Origin: Reclinomonas americana ATCC 50394
Taxonomy: Eukaryota; Jakobida; Jakobea; Jakobida
Direction: 5' to 3'
Length of the DNA stretch: 64,000 nt
Assembly (NCBI GenBank): GCA_048213135.1
Contig: PS015439.1
Span: forward strand, 1 to 64,000
Shown here: positions 1 through 12,200 of the stretch, piece after piece
How positions within the stretch are numbered: the stretch's first letter is position 1
Layout of the letters: each line of letters starts with the position of its first letter
The notes under the pieces: model-generated
The model's database searches: none
What the model was told of the DNA's origin: nothing
Seen by the model: only the letters and a program-made list of their open reading frames with translations
Translations under genes and position numbers: made by a program

Positions 1-1
1 T

Positions 2-97
2 TTATCGCGACACTTGCCCGACGTGTCGATGGAGATGCAAGACATTGACACGCGACTCGGCGCCTTGCAGGATTTGTTGAAACGCGGTCCTCGATAA
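2..97 (+). CDS. C-terminal exon with a CCDC61/VFL3-like tail motif
   Basis: A plus-strand reading frame enters from the left edge and stops at TAA 95-97. It encodes a short helical end containing MQDIDTRLGALQDLLKR. Vertebrate CCDC61, as I recall it, ends in a closely similar motif of the form (D/E)IDxRLxALQxxxxRL. The rest of a CCDC61 homologue is found at 930-3686, but on the minus strand, and it lacks its last exon. This exon is therefore either the displaced end of that gene, flipped by an assembly error at the 341-867 gap, or the end of another centriolar coiled-coil protein. The stretch from 98 to 340 shows nothing convincing and would be 3' UTR. Confidence 0.55.
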   Translation, partial: LSRHLPDVSMEMQDIDTRLGALQDLLKRGPR

Positions 98-340
98 TGA
101 TGATGATGATGATGGACTGATGTGACATGTGTCTCGCCCAAACGCCTCTTCATTGAGTGAGTGAGAGACGCGCGACTGAGTTCTGCGAGTGCTTGTGCAC
201 GTGCATGCACACACGTGAAGGATGGAGTTCGACCGTGTGTGTGCTCTCGACGATGCGGCGCAAGCCTCGCGCAAGAATTACCCAGTCATCTCCATGACTT
301 ACACGAGGTCCATGGACTTGCTCTACTCGGGTGCGTCTTT

Positions 341-867
341 NNNNNNNNNNNNNNNNNNNNNNNNNNNNNNNNNNNNNNNNNNNNNNNNNNNNNNNNNNNN
401 NNNNNNNNNNNNNNNNNNNNNNNNNNNNNNNNNNNNNNNNNNNNNNNNNNNNNNNNNNNNNNNNNNNNNNNNNNNNNNNNNNNNNNNNNNNNNNNNNNNN
501 NNNNNNNNNNNNNNNNNNNNNNNNNNNNNNNNNNNNNNNNNNNNNNNNNNNNNNNNNNNNNNNNNNNNNNNNNNNNNNNNNNNNNNNNNNNNNNNNNNNN
601 NNNNNNNNNNNNNNNNNNNNNNNNNNNNNNNNNNNNNNNNNNNNNNNNNNNNNNNNNNNNNNNNNNNNNNNNNNNNNNNNNNNNNNNNNNNNNNNNNNNN
701 NNNNNNNNNNNNNNNNNNNNNNNNNNNNNNNNNNNNNNNNNNNNNNNNNNNNNNNNNNNNNNNNNNNNNNNNNNNNNNNNNNNNNNNNNNNNNNNNNNNN
801 NNNNNNNNNNNNNNNNNNNNNNNNNNNNNNNNNNNNNNNNNNNNNNNNNNNNNNNNNNNNNNNNNNN
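341..867. other. Assembly gap (527 N)
   Basis: Unsequenced. It lies between the truncated minus-strand CCDC61 gene and the plus-strand exon that looks like its missing end. Confidence 0.99.
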
Positions 868-929
868 TTTTCTGCGTTGTTTCGTGAGTGCACGGAATGG
901 CGGATTCGAACAAGGGACAACTCACTGAC

Positions 930-3686
930 CTCGACGTGCGAGAGGCGGGGCTCCTGCTGCTCCACCTGCTGCCGCCGTGGCGCTGTCATTGGAGGACCGA
1001 TGGCCTGCGGAGCCGGTGGACGAGGCCGATCGTTGCGACGGTGGCCGATCGCGATCCCGGCTGCCATTGGCGACGAATGCAGTGGGGCTTTCGGCTCGCA
1101 CCGGCGACGGCGTGCGACGCCATGAACTGCGCCTGTTTTTTTAGTGGTGCGGCATCAACAACAGCAACGTACTCATCATCATAAACGTACCGTTCACCGC
1201 TGCCTGTTCTCCTGGCCGCATCCACGACCGTGGCCGATGGCGAGGGCGACGGTCGCCGCGGTGATGGTCTCTGGTGCCGGGGCGACGGATTGCGCGGAGC
1301 AGCAGTGTTGGCGGAGCGCGGGGGACGACCGGCTGCCGACGATGCCGAGCCGTGACTGTCTTGCGAGAGACGACGGCGCGGATGTGCGGCGGTAGCGGAG
1401 GCCAGCGACAATGGCGGTGGGGGAGCTCCGCCCGTGCCGCTGCGACTCGGACTCGACGATGGCCTTCTCCGCGGTCGCTCCAGTGACGAGTCGCGCGAGG
1501 AAGTTCGCGGGGAACGAGATCGCGTCGATGAGTTGGATCGACGTCGCGACTCCTCTGCTGGTGCGGCGACACCACTTCTGCACGCATGAAAGTAAGAAAA
1601 AATGACGCCACGACAATCACTTTCCACATGTAACGCAACAATGACGACAATGCACTCCCGCCACCACCACTGGTGCGTCGGCCTTGCGGCGACGGCTGGC
1701 GACGGCGTGTCGGGGTCGGGGTTCGCGATGAGCGCCCACTGCCACGCGAACTGTCGCTGGCGCGTTGCGGATCACGTTCACGCATGCGTCGACGCAGCTG
1801 CGCCTCGGCCTCCTGCGCTCGCGCCAACTCTCCCAGCGTACTCTCCATCTCGCGCTTGTGGCGTGTCACTGCGCGTCGCAATTTCTCCCGCTCCACCGCC
1901 AGCTCATCCTCCAGTCGTCGCACTTGGCGCTTGGCCTTTCGCAGCAACTCGGGATCCACTCCACCACCAACATCACTACTACCACCACCACCACCACTAC
2001 CACCTCGTGACCGTAATCGCTCGATTTGCAAGCCCTGCGACCTGTGTGAGCTCGGCGACGCCATGCCTACTGCTTCTTCTCGCTCTCTCTCTCTCTCNNN
2101 NNNNNNNNNNNNNNNNNNNNNNNNNNNNNNNNNNNNNNNNNNNNNNNNNNNNNNNNNNNNNNNNNNNNNNNNNNNNNNNNNNNNNNNNNNNNNNNNNNNN
2201 NNNNNNNNNNNNNNNNNNNNNNNNNNNNNNNNNNNNNNNNNNNNNNNNNNNNNNNNNNNNNNNNNNNNNNNNNNNNNNNNNNNNNNNNNNNNNNNNNNNN
2301 NNNNNNNNNNNNNNNNNNNNNNNNNNNNNNNNNNNNNNNNNNNNNNNNNNNNNNNNNNNNNNNNNNNNNNNNNNNNNNNNNNNNNNNNNNNNNNNNNNNN
2401 NNNNNNNNNNNNNNNNNNNNNNNNNNNNNNNNNNNNNNNNNNNNNNNNNNNNNNNNNNNNNNNNNNNNNNNNNNNNNNNNNNNNNNNNNNNNNNNNNNNN
2501 NNNNNNNNNNNNNNNNNNNNNNNNNNNNNNNNNNNNNNNNNNNNNNNNNNNNNNNNNNNNNNNNNNNNNNNNNNNNNNNNNNNNNNNNNNNNNNNNNNNN
2601 NNNNNNNNNNNNNNNNNNNNNNNNNNNNNNNNNNNNNNNNNNNNNNNNNNNNNNNNNNNNNNNNNNNNNNNNNNNNNNNNNNNNNNNNNNNNNNNNNNNN
2701 NNNNNNNNNNNNNNNNNNNNNNNNNNNNNNNNNNNNNNNNNNNNNNNNNNNNNNNNNNNNNNNNNNNNNNNNNNNNNNNNNNNNNNNNNNNNNNNNNNNN
2801 NNNNNNNNNNNNNNNNNNNNNNNNNNNNNNNNNNNNNNNNNNNNNNNNNNNNNNNNNNNNNNNNNNNNNNNNNNNNNNNNNNNNNNNNNNNNNNNNNNNN
2901 NNNTGCGAGCGCGCCGTCAACACCCGCCGATCGACGCACACGCATCCTTCCTCTCTCTCTCTCTCTTTCCCTCACCTGTTGCCGCAGCATCGCATTCTCG
3001 TCGCGCAATCGTTCCACCTCGACCGACGACGACGAGCCAGTCACGCCTGTCGATGCCGACGAGGCAGCCAGCTTGGCACGCAACTCCCGAATGGTGTTCT
3101 TCAGGCGACTCGGATCGGGCGAGTCCTCAAAGAACAGCGGCAGCGGGTAGTGGATGCGATCAAACTCCATGACATAGGTCAGAATGAGGTACCTCTTGTT
3201 GGTGGATCGCGAGCCGAGCGAGGCCGACGCCCCCACCACCACACTGTTGTCGCCATTGGCGGACTTGGCCGACTGCAAGCGCGCCAGGTCCTGGAACGTG
3301 AGCAGATCGACAAACACCGAGCGCGAATCGCCCGTCAACGCCGCCAACAGCATGCGACAGAACACGGAAAACTTCTTCGCACTGCCCGCCTTGTGCGTCG
3401 TCTTCTCAATGACTGCGCGTGGCAATCGTCGTTGAGCGACACCAACGCAAACATGTATGTGTCTGTGCACGTAACATTGACGAGTGAACTCTCCTCTCCA
3501 CGAGTCTCCACTGCCTCGCTCCTCCGCTTGCACCACCAACACAGCGCGCTCATCGTCGACTTCATGCTGCTCATCGCCGCTTCCCGAGGCCGCGCCACCC
3601 ACCACACTCACACTCATGATGTAGTCGAGCCCATGAAACCGCTTCTCACTCTCCACCAACAGCGGTGTCTCGCCACCGCCACTCAT
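930..3686 (-). CDS. CCDC61: CCDC61/VFL3 homologue (basal-body positioning protein), 3' end missing
   Basis: CCDC61/VFL3 proteins act at centrioles and basal bodies, where they orient basal bodies and help build their fibres; they have a SAS-6/XRCC4-like head and a coiled coil. The start chosen is ATG 3684-3686. The head carries WRGEF, then after a short intron IEKTTHKAG, KKFSVFCRML, DLLTF and the very characteristic KRYLILTYVMEFDRIHYPLPL spread over 3100-3430. A coiled coil follows (SRLKNTIRELRAKL, then VERLRDENAMLRQQ) up to the gap at 2098-2903. Beyond it come a second coiled coil (about 1780-1960), a Ser/Arg/Pro-rich tail, an intron near 1570-1640, another near 1120-1180, and a last visible exon that ends at 930 with a donor GTCAGTGAG. 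The normal C-terminal motif is absent on this strand before the gap. It is divergent with the next gene, 112 bp away. Confidence 0.9.
2098..2903. other. Assembly gap (806 N)
   Basis: Lies within the coiled-coil region of the CCDC61 gene. It is flanked by CT-rich microsatellite sequence on the plus strand, which probably caused the break. Confidence 0.99.
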
Positions 3687-3798
3687 CCTCGTCTGTGTAA
3701 CGGTGCAAAAAAAGCGGCTTCCCGCGCTTTCTCGTTTGGATTTGTCCTTGAATTTTCGATCTTCACAACCTCCATCCACCATATCACACACAGGCAGC
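3687..3798. promoter_or_regulatory. Bidirectional intergenic promoter between CCDC61 and the 3799 gene
   Basis: Only 112 bp separate the two divergent start codons, so both 5' UTRs and promoters must overlap here or extend into the neighbouring exons. I see no clear TATA box. Confidence 0.45.
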
Positions 3799-6683
3799 AT
3801 GAGTCGGCATTACACCGACGGCGTCAGTGTGATCGAGGCGCGCGTGCCTCTGCTGGATGTTGCGTGTCCTCTTTGTCGTGTGTGTGTGTATGTGTGCGCG
3901 TGCAGGCGAAAACGAGCGAGTCCGAAGATGGTCATGTCCTGGGCTCACTCTCTCTCGCTCTCTCCAGCTCTCCACTGCGTCGCAGCGGCAGGCGGCATCG
4001 GGGAGCTTTGGTCGTCCTTCTGTGCGATCGGTGCCGGGAGTGCCGACTCTGGGCGCACGAAGGTGCGTCTCTGCTCTGTCTTTCTGTGAGAGAGAAAACC
4101 GTGCGATTGATCCGATGGCGCACAGCTGGCGCGTGACTGCGCAAGTGTACACGCATGGACGTGCGCCGGTGGTCAGTGCCGCGCTGTTGGAGCCTGTGCT
4201 GCGTCGATCGTCTGTTGCGTTGCAGTCGTCTCTCCCTGCCACCAGAGTGATCGATCCCACGCTCAACACTGTCACACAGCGACTGGGAAGCACGGGTGCG
4301 TCGCCGCCACGCATCACCGAAGTCGATGATGATGGGCACACGATTCCCATGACGACGGCCAGATCGATGGATTCCATGTCGACCATGGAGGTGGCCACGG
4401 CGCGCGATGCATCGCCTCGACAGTTGCGCTTCTTGTGTGTGTGCTCTGGTGTGTGTTTCGCGCATGATCGTGACATGGTGTGCTTGGGCAGTGGTGAGTT
4501 GCCGTACTTGGAGCCCGAGGCGCCTCCGCAGGCCGAGTGGACGCGCGTGGTGCGACACGAGTCGCCGAGTATCACCAAGCGAGTGGCGGCGTCGCTCTTT
4601 TATCGAGTTGCGTGCTCACTGCGTGCGAGTCGGGTTCGTCCCACTGCTGACCATGTGCATGCATGTTCACAGACACCGGTGGTGGCTGGGGCTGCGAATC
4701 CTGCGGCGTCGCCCCGATGGAACCGACCCGACTCGAATGCGTTGGACGCGGCAGGTGGACGCCGAGTCAATGTGGTCGACACGGCGTGGGATACGGAGAG
4801 AAAGAGTCTGTCGGGTTCACAGCGCACGTCGCCGAGTCCATCGCCGCGCCCCCTGCGTCTGGATGTGCCGGGGGCGGTTGGCACGCCGACGTCAAGAGGC
4901 TCCACACGGCCGCCGACTTCTCTCTCGGCCATTGATGTGGCCTCGACGCCGCGCTCCATGTCACGCCCGGGCACATCCGACAGCCTGTTGCGACCCGAAG
5001 GTTGTTCTTCAGCTCAGTCTCCAAAGTGCGCGCGTGGACTAAACTCTGCGGGGCTTGCAGGTGCAGGATCACCGCGCTCGCAGTCACCGCACGGAGTTCG
5101 GATACCCAGACCACCGCTTATGCGCGGCATGGTGGAGCGCGACGAGCATCCGTACTCTGGCTCTGTCACCGACTTGCCGAAACCGCCACTCACCATGGAG
5201 CGTGCGAGGCAGATTGTCTCCGAGTTTCAACGAGTTGTGTAATATCGCGAATTTCATGGTGGGCGCGTATCCCCACGCTCACCGTTTGCACAGCACTTTG
5301 AGACATCGTCGGTGCCGACCACGGTGGCTCGCCAGTTGAAGATTGCCCCGCGTGGTGAGAACGGCAAGCCAGTGTCCAATAGTGTGGACGGACCCGAGAA
5401 TGTTGCGTCTTTTTTGCTCGTCGCTGACGCGGATACGTGTCTTGCTCACCCGCTGATTGTAGTTTGGCAAGCTGGCGGCCAGCATTCGCGATGGTGTTGA
5501 TTTTGTGACCAGTGCGCTGCAGTCGTCGGGTGGAGTGCAGATGCCGCTCGACACGCTGCAGTCGCTGCAAGGTGAACTGCTGGAGGCCCACGTGCGCATT
5601 CAGCAAAAGGTGAGTGCTGTCATTGTCTTGGCATGTCGGTTGCTCTTGGTTCTCACTGCTGAGTGCTGTGAAAAGATCGAGGAGACGCAAACATTAATGC
5701 TGACCGATCAAGGCATCGGCACCGACGCAGTGGCGCTGCCGGAACCGTGGCAAGACCTCACACGCACTCCCCGACACACTTTTGATCCCGCCCATGCCAT
5801 CGAGGGTATGATTCTGTTTGTGGAAAAGGACAAGCGCGGACACGTGCTGGATGAGTTGTCGGTTGCGTGCAGTACTTTTCTCGTCGCCATCCTCTGGCGT
5901 ATTCTCATGTTGCGATCGCGGCAGGGCGAGGCATTCACGGCTGTCAAGGAACTGGTCAATGAGATTGTGTACGTGTCGATTTTCGAGGGTCAGCAGCGAG
6001 AGGAAGCGCGGCGGCAGGAGCAGCTGCGCAGAGAACAAGAGGAGCGCTCTCGTCAACGTTGAGTGACCAGCAGTGCCGTCGTTTTTTTGTGGTGGTGGTG
6101 ATCACCAACTGACAAGAGATGGTGATGCAGGGGAGCTGGTGCTCTTGTCACACGAAGACTTTGACAGTCATCGACTTCGCGATTTTGAGCGGTACCTGAT
6201 GCGGCAGGCGATTGAGTGGAGGGAGCGCGAGATGGAGAGACTGCGTGCGGAGGTCAGTTGCTTTTGTCGTCCGTCCGTCGCCTCTGTCCCTTTCATCTCA
6301 CTGTGTGCACACACAGGAGGCGCGCATGGTGGTGCACGGCGCGTATGAGACTGTCATGGCATGCGTCTCGCACGCCATGTCCATGTCGCAGGCGTCGGAC
6401 ATTGATTTCTGCTCGCTGATGGTGCAGAGCTGTTTCGAGCGTGCGGTGTTTATCAGGTGGCGTTTCTCTCACCGCCCAATACGAGCAGAGTGACCGCAGA
6501 GAGGGGGATAGATAGAGAGGGAGGGAGGGAGAGGGAGAGAGGGAGAGAGAACAGGGAGAAGTTTCACCATGAAAGGGAGGGGTGCGTTTGGGAGCTGACA
6601 GTNNNNNNNNNNNNNNNNNNNNAGGTAGGAACGGTAGGAGTAGGAAGAGGATAGGAGAGACGGAGGAGAGGAGACGAGGAGAG

Positions 6684-6757
<74 letters not shown>

Positions 6758-7792
6758 AGGGAGGGAGGGAGGGAGAAAGAGAGAGAGAGAACAGGGAGAA
6801 GTTTCACCATGAATATGGAGGGGTGCTTTGGGAGCAGACAGAACACAGACAGTGAGAGGGAGAGGGTGAGTGAAATAGAGAGTGAGTGTGTGAAACGGGA
6901 GAGGGAGAGAGAGACAGTAGAGGGGTGCTGTGGGAGCAGACAGTGAGAGGGAGAGGGTGAGTGAAAGAGAGAGTAAGTGTGTGAAACGGAGAGGGAGAGA
7001 GACACAGTAGGCAGGTTCACCGTGGAAATGGAGGGGTGCTGTGGGAGCAGACAGTGAGAGGGAGAGGGTGAGTGAGAGTGAGTGAGTGAAACGGGGGACA
7101 GAGAGCGCGCGCGCAGACAGAACTGAGATAGTAACCGAGAGAGAGAGAGAAAGAGAGAGTGAGAGAGAGAGAGAGTAGAAAAAGGGAGAGATAGTGAGAG
7201 AGAGAGAGAGAGAGAAAAAGAGAGTGCCTGTGAATATGGTGCTGACGGTGAATTGTCCGTGGTTATCGCAGTGACGAGACCATCACCACGGAGATGCGTG
7301 CCATGGTGTACAGCTGCGCCAACGCGGCGATATTCCTGGTGGATGCCGGTCTGGATGACCCCGCCGACATTGGTGTGAATTGGAGACAGTCGACGACGAT
7401 TGCCATGCAGCATGCGTACAGTCATCCGATGTCTCGCGCCGGCACTGGGCACACCCATGTTGCGTCGGAGACCGAATCGTGCAGACGAGTGCTTGCAAAC
7501 CCTCACAGCTTACCCTTAACAAACACACAGGACTCGTCGGTGCAAGCCGGTGTGATGGACATGTTCGTTGACGATGAGCTTTTTGCACGATCGCGGTCGG
7601 CAGTGGATGCACGCACGGTGTTGCACGATCTGGGGTACATGCAGGGACCGCCCGCGGTGAATCTGCGACGACCCACTCGTGCGGCCTCGGCCGGTAACAC
7701 GTACCGTCGACGATCGGCACGCTCCCTCCAACCGGGCTCGGTGAGCGTGCGATTGAGACGTGGTTATTGCATGCAATCCGAATGTCGCTCAC

Positions 7793-7840
<48 letters not shown>

Positions 7841-9035
7841 GGCAGCCACACCGGCACTGGGAGACCTCTTCGGATGGCGAAGACGCTGACTTGTTCAACT
7901 TGCACACGTCACCCGCGCGCGGTCGCATTCCCAATTCACCACCAAGCAATTATCTCGGACCCGAGTTTGCCTTGCGCGTCCCGCCACACAAGGTGTGTGA
8001 ACGCAGGGGGGGCAGGGCGGGCGGGCGCCAAATGTTTCTTTTGAATACTCATCATCCCGTTGTTGGCGACAGACCTCATCACCCAGCCTCCCGAATCCCG
8101 ACCCGCAAGTTCTCTCGCTGCCCTTCTACAAGCGCTTCCGTATCTCGCGGCGCACAACGGGCACCGTGCCGCAGGGCGCCGCCAGCACACACCCGTATCT
8201 GATTGCTCGGTCGCCCACCGGTCGACCGTCCTTCCCGCTGCCGGCACCGCTGACGCACGCCAATGGGGAAGGTGAAGCTGGAGAGGAGGAGGCCATGTCG
8301 GTGGAGGTGTACGCGGAGCCACCGAGTGCACGGCGGCGGTCGTCGCGGTCACCCGCGGCACGCTCGCGCCCCACCACCGCTTCGTCGGAGCCGAGTTCGC
8401 GCACGCTAGTCACCTTTGTCAACACGGATTCCAAGGCCGCCGCTGTGTCACAACCACCACCTCCACCACAGCCACTGCCGCCGCGCCGACGCATGTATCG
8501 CGCCGCAGAACCGATTGAGGCCCTGGCGTCGCCGCCCGCGCCACCACCCAACGACTCGCCGAGCTTCCACGCCGGCCTGGATGCCGCTCGACGTGATCTG
8601 GCCGATCAGGAGACCGACTGGCAGCGCAGCAGCGTGCGCAGTCCGTCCGAGTACGAGGTGACGGACAGTGAGGCCAGCGAGGTGGAGCAGGACGAGGTGG
8701 ATGCGAACGCGGAGAGTGACACCGACAAGGAGGAGGTGGAGCACTACGGCATGTACTTTGTCGTGGACTGGCGCAACACCGTGTCGTGTGTGGTGGACAC
8801 GTTTATGCAGCAGTTGATGACGGATGTGGTGGAGGAGGTGGAGAAGTGGGAGAAGGGCGTGCTGGAGCGGGAGGATGGTAAGTGGGGGTGGAGTGGGGGA
8901 GGGAGAGAGGGAGTGCGTGCTCACTGTGTTGTTGATGCAGCTCGCAAGTCAGCGACACCGTACGGCCGCGGTCTCAAATTGGGGGGTGGCATGGCGGGAT
9001 TGCGCTCCGTTGCTCGGCGTGCCATGCGGTTCTGA
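3799..9035 (+). CDS. Unrecognised large protein with helical and low-complexity regions
   Basis: I do not recognise this protein. The start is ATG 3799 (MSRHYTDGVSVIEARVPLLD), soon followed by an intron. Further exons encode a Ser/Thr/Pro-rich disordered stretch (about 4100-5230), then helical segments such as FGKLAASIRDGVDFVTSAL (from 5463), LQSLQGELLEAHVRIQQK (5558-5611), IEGMILFVEKDKRGHVLDE (5798-5854) and an E/R/Q-rich coil near 5940-6058. Others are FERYLMRQAIEWREREMERL near 6186-6243 and a segment near 6318-6455. A long GA-rich intron (6457-7269) interrupts it. It resumes with DETITTEMRAMVYSCANAAIF, then a Pro/Ser-rich part and a strongly acidic region (8650-8740) ending in a helix with DTFMQQLMTDVVEEVEKWEKG. 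The last small exon ends at TGA 9033-9035. Sharing a promoter with CCDC61 hints at a ciliary or cytoskeletal role, but that is only inference. Several exon borders are uncertain. Confidence 0.7.
6457..7269. repeat. GA-rich minisatellite filling one long intron
   Basis: The donor follows the codons for VFI at 6455-6457 and the acceptor TTATCGCAG ends at 7271; the two exons join in frame. The intron is almost pure purine on this strand. It holds a (GA)n run near 6690-6752 and longer repeated units: GAACAGGGAGAAGTTTCACC occurs near 6548 and 6790, and TGGGAGCAGACA plus a GAGAGGGAGAGGGTGAGTGA tail recurs near 6830-6880, 6930-6965 and 7040-7070. A 20-N gap (6603-6622) lies inside. Confidence 0.85.
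6603..6622. other. Assembly gap (20 N)
   Basis: Small placeholder gap inside the GA minisatellite intron. Confidence 0.95.
7796..7837. repeat. (CT)n microsatellite in an intron
   Basis: About 20 CT units in the polypyrimidine part of an intron of the 3799 gene, just before the exon encoding PHRHWETSSDGEDADLF. Confidence 0.9.
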
Positions 9036-9287
9036 GGATGGGCGTTGTGAAGCAAAAGCAGATTGTTTAAGAGCGTGTGATATCGATGTAGATGAATGTG
9101 GACAGATGATATGTTTCGTGTGTACTGGGATGGTGGTGGCGATGGTGGAAGAAGTGGTGTCTCGTGGTGTGGTATCAAAAGGGCGGTGAGATGCGGTCGC
9201 AGCTGCGGCTCGTCGGAATTTTGACACAATTTTAACAACGACGGAACACAGCACTGGACGCACGTGCACACCGAGACGCGCGTAGCA

Positions 9288-12200
9288 ATGCGAGCGGCAT
9301 TCATCACTGTGCTTGTGCTTACCGTTGTTGGAGTGGCGCTTTACAGGTGAGGGAACAGCATCGCGTGTGTGTACGTACTAGTCGGTGTGAGAGCACACAC
9401 AAGGGCGTGGTGCATTTCAGCGCGTCGGTATACTTCTTCGGCTGGCAGTCGAGAGCTGGCGCAGCATATAATGTCTCGCGGCTGGCGCGCGAAATCGGTG
9501 AGTTGTGCACATGTGGTCGCATCTTGACTGTGCATGCATTCCTCCGCTCACTCTACTGCCATGCCGATTCTTGTCAACAACACAGGCGACTCGACGCTGG
9601 CGCTGACAGAGCGCCTCGGGGCGTTTCGCGACGAACTCGGCAGTGCATGTGACGAGCTGCAGCTGGAGCTCGATGCGCGGTGGGCGAATACTGGCGTGAA
9701 TCGTTTGTCTGCGGATCACGTTCTCCTGGCATGCAAGGATGCGCTGGTAAGGGCTGTCAAGTTCACTCTGTGGGAATCGCTGCGCGCAGCACGTGTGTGG
9801 ATAACGTACGATGTGTTGTCGACAACAGTCTGTACTCAAAGCCACCGGCGATGGCACCGAGAGAGACATAATCGAATCAGTGCGCGCTCGTGCGCAAACA
9901 TTCGAGGAAGAAGTGACTGTTGAGTGACCAGTGCAGTGTTCCACCGATGGGTGTTGCGCACTGACGCTTCACGTCACCTTGGTGCACAGAAATACGCGGA
10001 GCAGGAGTTTATCAAGCATGCGCACACGGTCTCATCGAGCCCGTTGGAGATATTCAGCAAGTTGCCCGAGTCGTGGAAAGCCCTGCAGCCCAAGTTCAAC
10101 AACCTTCGCGAACGACACCAACGGCTTGAAGAGCAAACAAGCTGGAGGCCAGCTGTACAGGTCGCCATCTCGACTTTGTGGGTGGTCTATGGTGTTGCGG
10201 TTGCCATTCTTATTGCGAGACGGTGTTCGCGAGGAGACCAACCAGCGCCCGCGCCACCGTTGCCTCCACCTCCACCAGCTGTGCCGAGGGAAAACGAAGA
10301 GAGACCGGAAGAGGACGCGGCAGTGGGTGAGTGCAGAGGTGGTTTGCTTTCTTGCAGCAGCAGCTCTCACTGTGGGATGCGCCGAGGAAGACAACGGCGA
10401 TGACGACGCGCCGAAAGTCCGCAACCTCAACCTTGTACACCAACAACGACGTCAGCAACAACCTGTCCACCATCGTCATCACCTGCATCATCCTCAGCAG
10501 CAGGGCCACGTGCAACAACGACGAGTGGTGGTACCACGTGCGGACAATGGTGTGGTGCGTGAACCTTCGGCATTTCCAGGGAATGCCCTTGATCAATTCT
10601 GATTACTTGGCGCAGTGCACCTTCTGGCGCGTAATGGCACTTGTGCTGCTCGGCATTGCGCTGCTGGTATTCACTGTTGGATTTTACAAACGTGCGTAGT
10701 GTCTCGTTTTGTTGTGTCGTCCCGCTGTGTGCTGGTGTTGTGTTAGCTCACCCCTTCCGCGCTCTCGGGCACAGTACGTTGGTTCTCCATGTCCGTTGCC
10801 CCACTCGCGGTGCGGTCACTCAATAAGTGCGAATCGATGAGAGCAGACCTCTCTCGCCACTGTGAGGCGCTTCAAGGTTCTATCAATGAGCTGCGAAATG
10901 GCTTTGGCATGTTTGTGAAGTACGAGAGCTTAATGTGCGTTACTGGTCGCTTCTCGTGTCGCGCAGTTCTACAAAAATTGATTTAGTTGGTGTCGCGATG
11001 TGTAATGCAGGACACAGCAAATGATTGAAACATCGCTGCAGGTTATCCGAAACACCAGTCCTTATGCGCCACGTGCTGTATACGAGACGCACATATCCAA
11101 GGCTCTGGCAACTCTTGAATCACAGGAGGTGCCGACATGTTTCCTCTTTATTCTTGCTGGTGGTACTCTCGATTGAATTTGTGGTCAACCTCGCAGCGGG
11201 GCCGGTGCGGGAAGCATGTGGCGCCAGTGTTGAACGCTTTGCGGGAATACCAACGATATGTGATGAAATTTGGAGACGAAATTGTGTCAGTGCTCAGGGA
11301 CGCTCACGAAATGACCAGGCTAGTACACTTGTATTTCAGTTCTATGTATGTGCTCTCCAAACACTGAATTCTTCTATTTGTTGCTTGCAGTTTATTCCGT
11401 GAGAAAATGCATTTTTTCCAGGAGCACGCAGAAAGGGGTAAGTCGCTGTGACGCGTACGTGCTGATACCGTGACCTCGATCTCGACCTCACACTGCCATG
11501 CGCAGGCGATGTCCACATCACTGATGCTCTTCTCGAGACCATGCATCGTAAGTACAAGGAGATGCGGGCTGGCGTGCTTGGCTCCGAAAAGAAGCTGATG
11601 CCTATCAGCACTGCCAACGAGCAGGTTTGAAACTCAGTTGCTGTAGATCAGTTTCTTGGGGTTGAATGGCAGTATTCTTGCAGGTCAAGGCACAGCAGGA
11701 ACTGGCGGAGCCGGGTATTGAAAATGCTATTGATCGCTCTCGAAGGCCAGCAATTGTCGGTGCTATCGCCGGTGCTTTGGTTGCCGTTTTTGTTGCGTCT
11801 GCTTGCTGCAAGTGGGTCTTGCAACGTTGAAACTTGGATACATGTATTGCTGCTGTTCACGCGTACGCTTTGAAAAATAACTATTTTCGATATCTTGTCG
11901 ATGCAGAATCCGGTGGCTGGAGCTGTAGTACTAGCAGCCGACGGTGGCTATGCGGTGCACAATGAGAGCACATTCGTCCGAGGTCTGTGTTTATATTGTG
12001 TGGGTTGATTATTTCTTGCCAACCACCACTCGCACCACTGAAATGAATGCATTAATGCTTTGCAGATTGCAAAGCAGTAGTGGGAGTGCTGCAAGACCTT
12101 CGTGATTCTATCACAAAGGCATGTACACGTGCTGTGACGTGCTTATCTCACTCATCATCTTAACTTGGCAGTCATCACATCATGTAGGACGACGAGTCTG

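Noticed and set aside
888-1184. Possible small plus-strand gene (MADSNKGQLTDLDVREAG)
   Set aside because: It is antisense to the last visible CCDC61 exon, whose splice phases and Ser/Arg-rich tail are convincing.
150-4136. Long open frames on both strands that run through the N gaps near 341-867 and 2098-2903
   Set aside because: They are open only because N was read as X; the sequence outside the gaps does not support them, apart from the CCDC61 exons.
6469-7506. Minus-strand Ser/Leu-rich frame of 345 codons
   Set aside because: It is the CT-rich complement of the GA minisatellite intron and has no other support.
10331-10699. Alternative hydrophobic frame in gene A that would add an extra membrane span before TM2
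   Set aside because: In copy C this frame meets a stop, and in B and D splice phases favour the acidic/His-Gln frame; the apparent span is an out-of-frame reading of CAN repeats.
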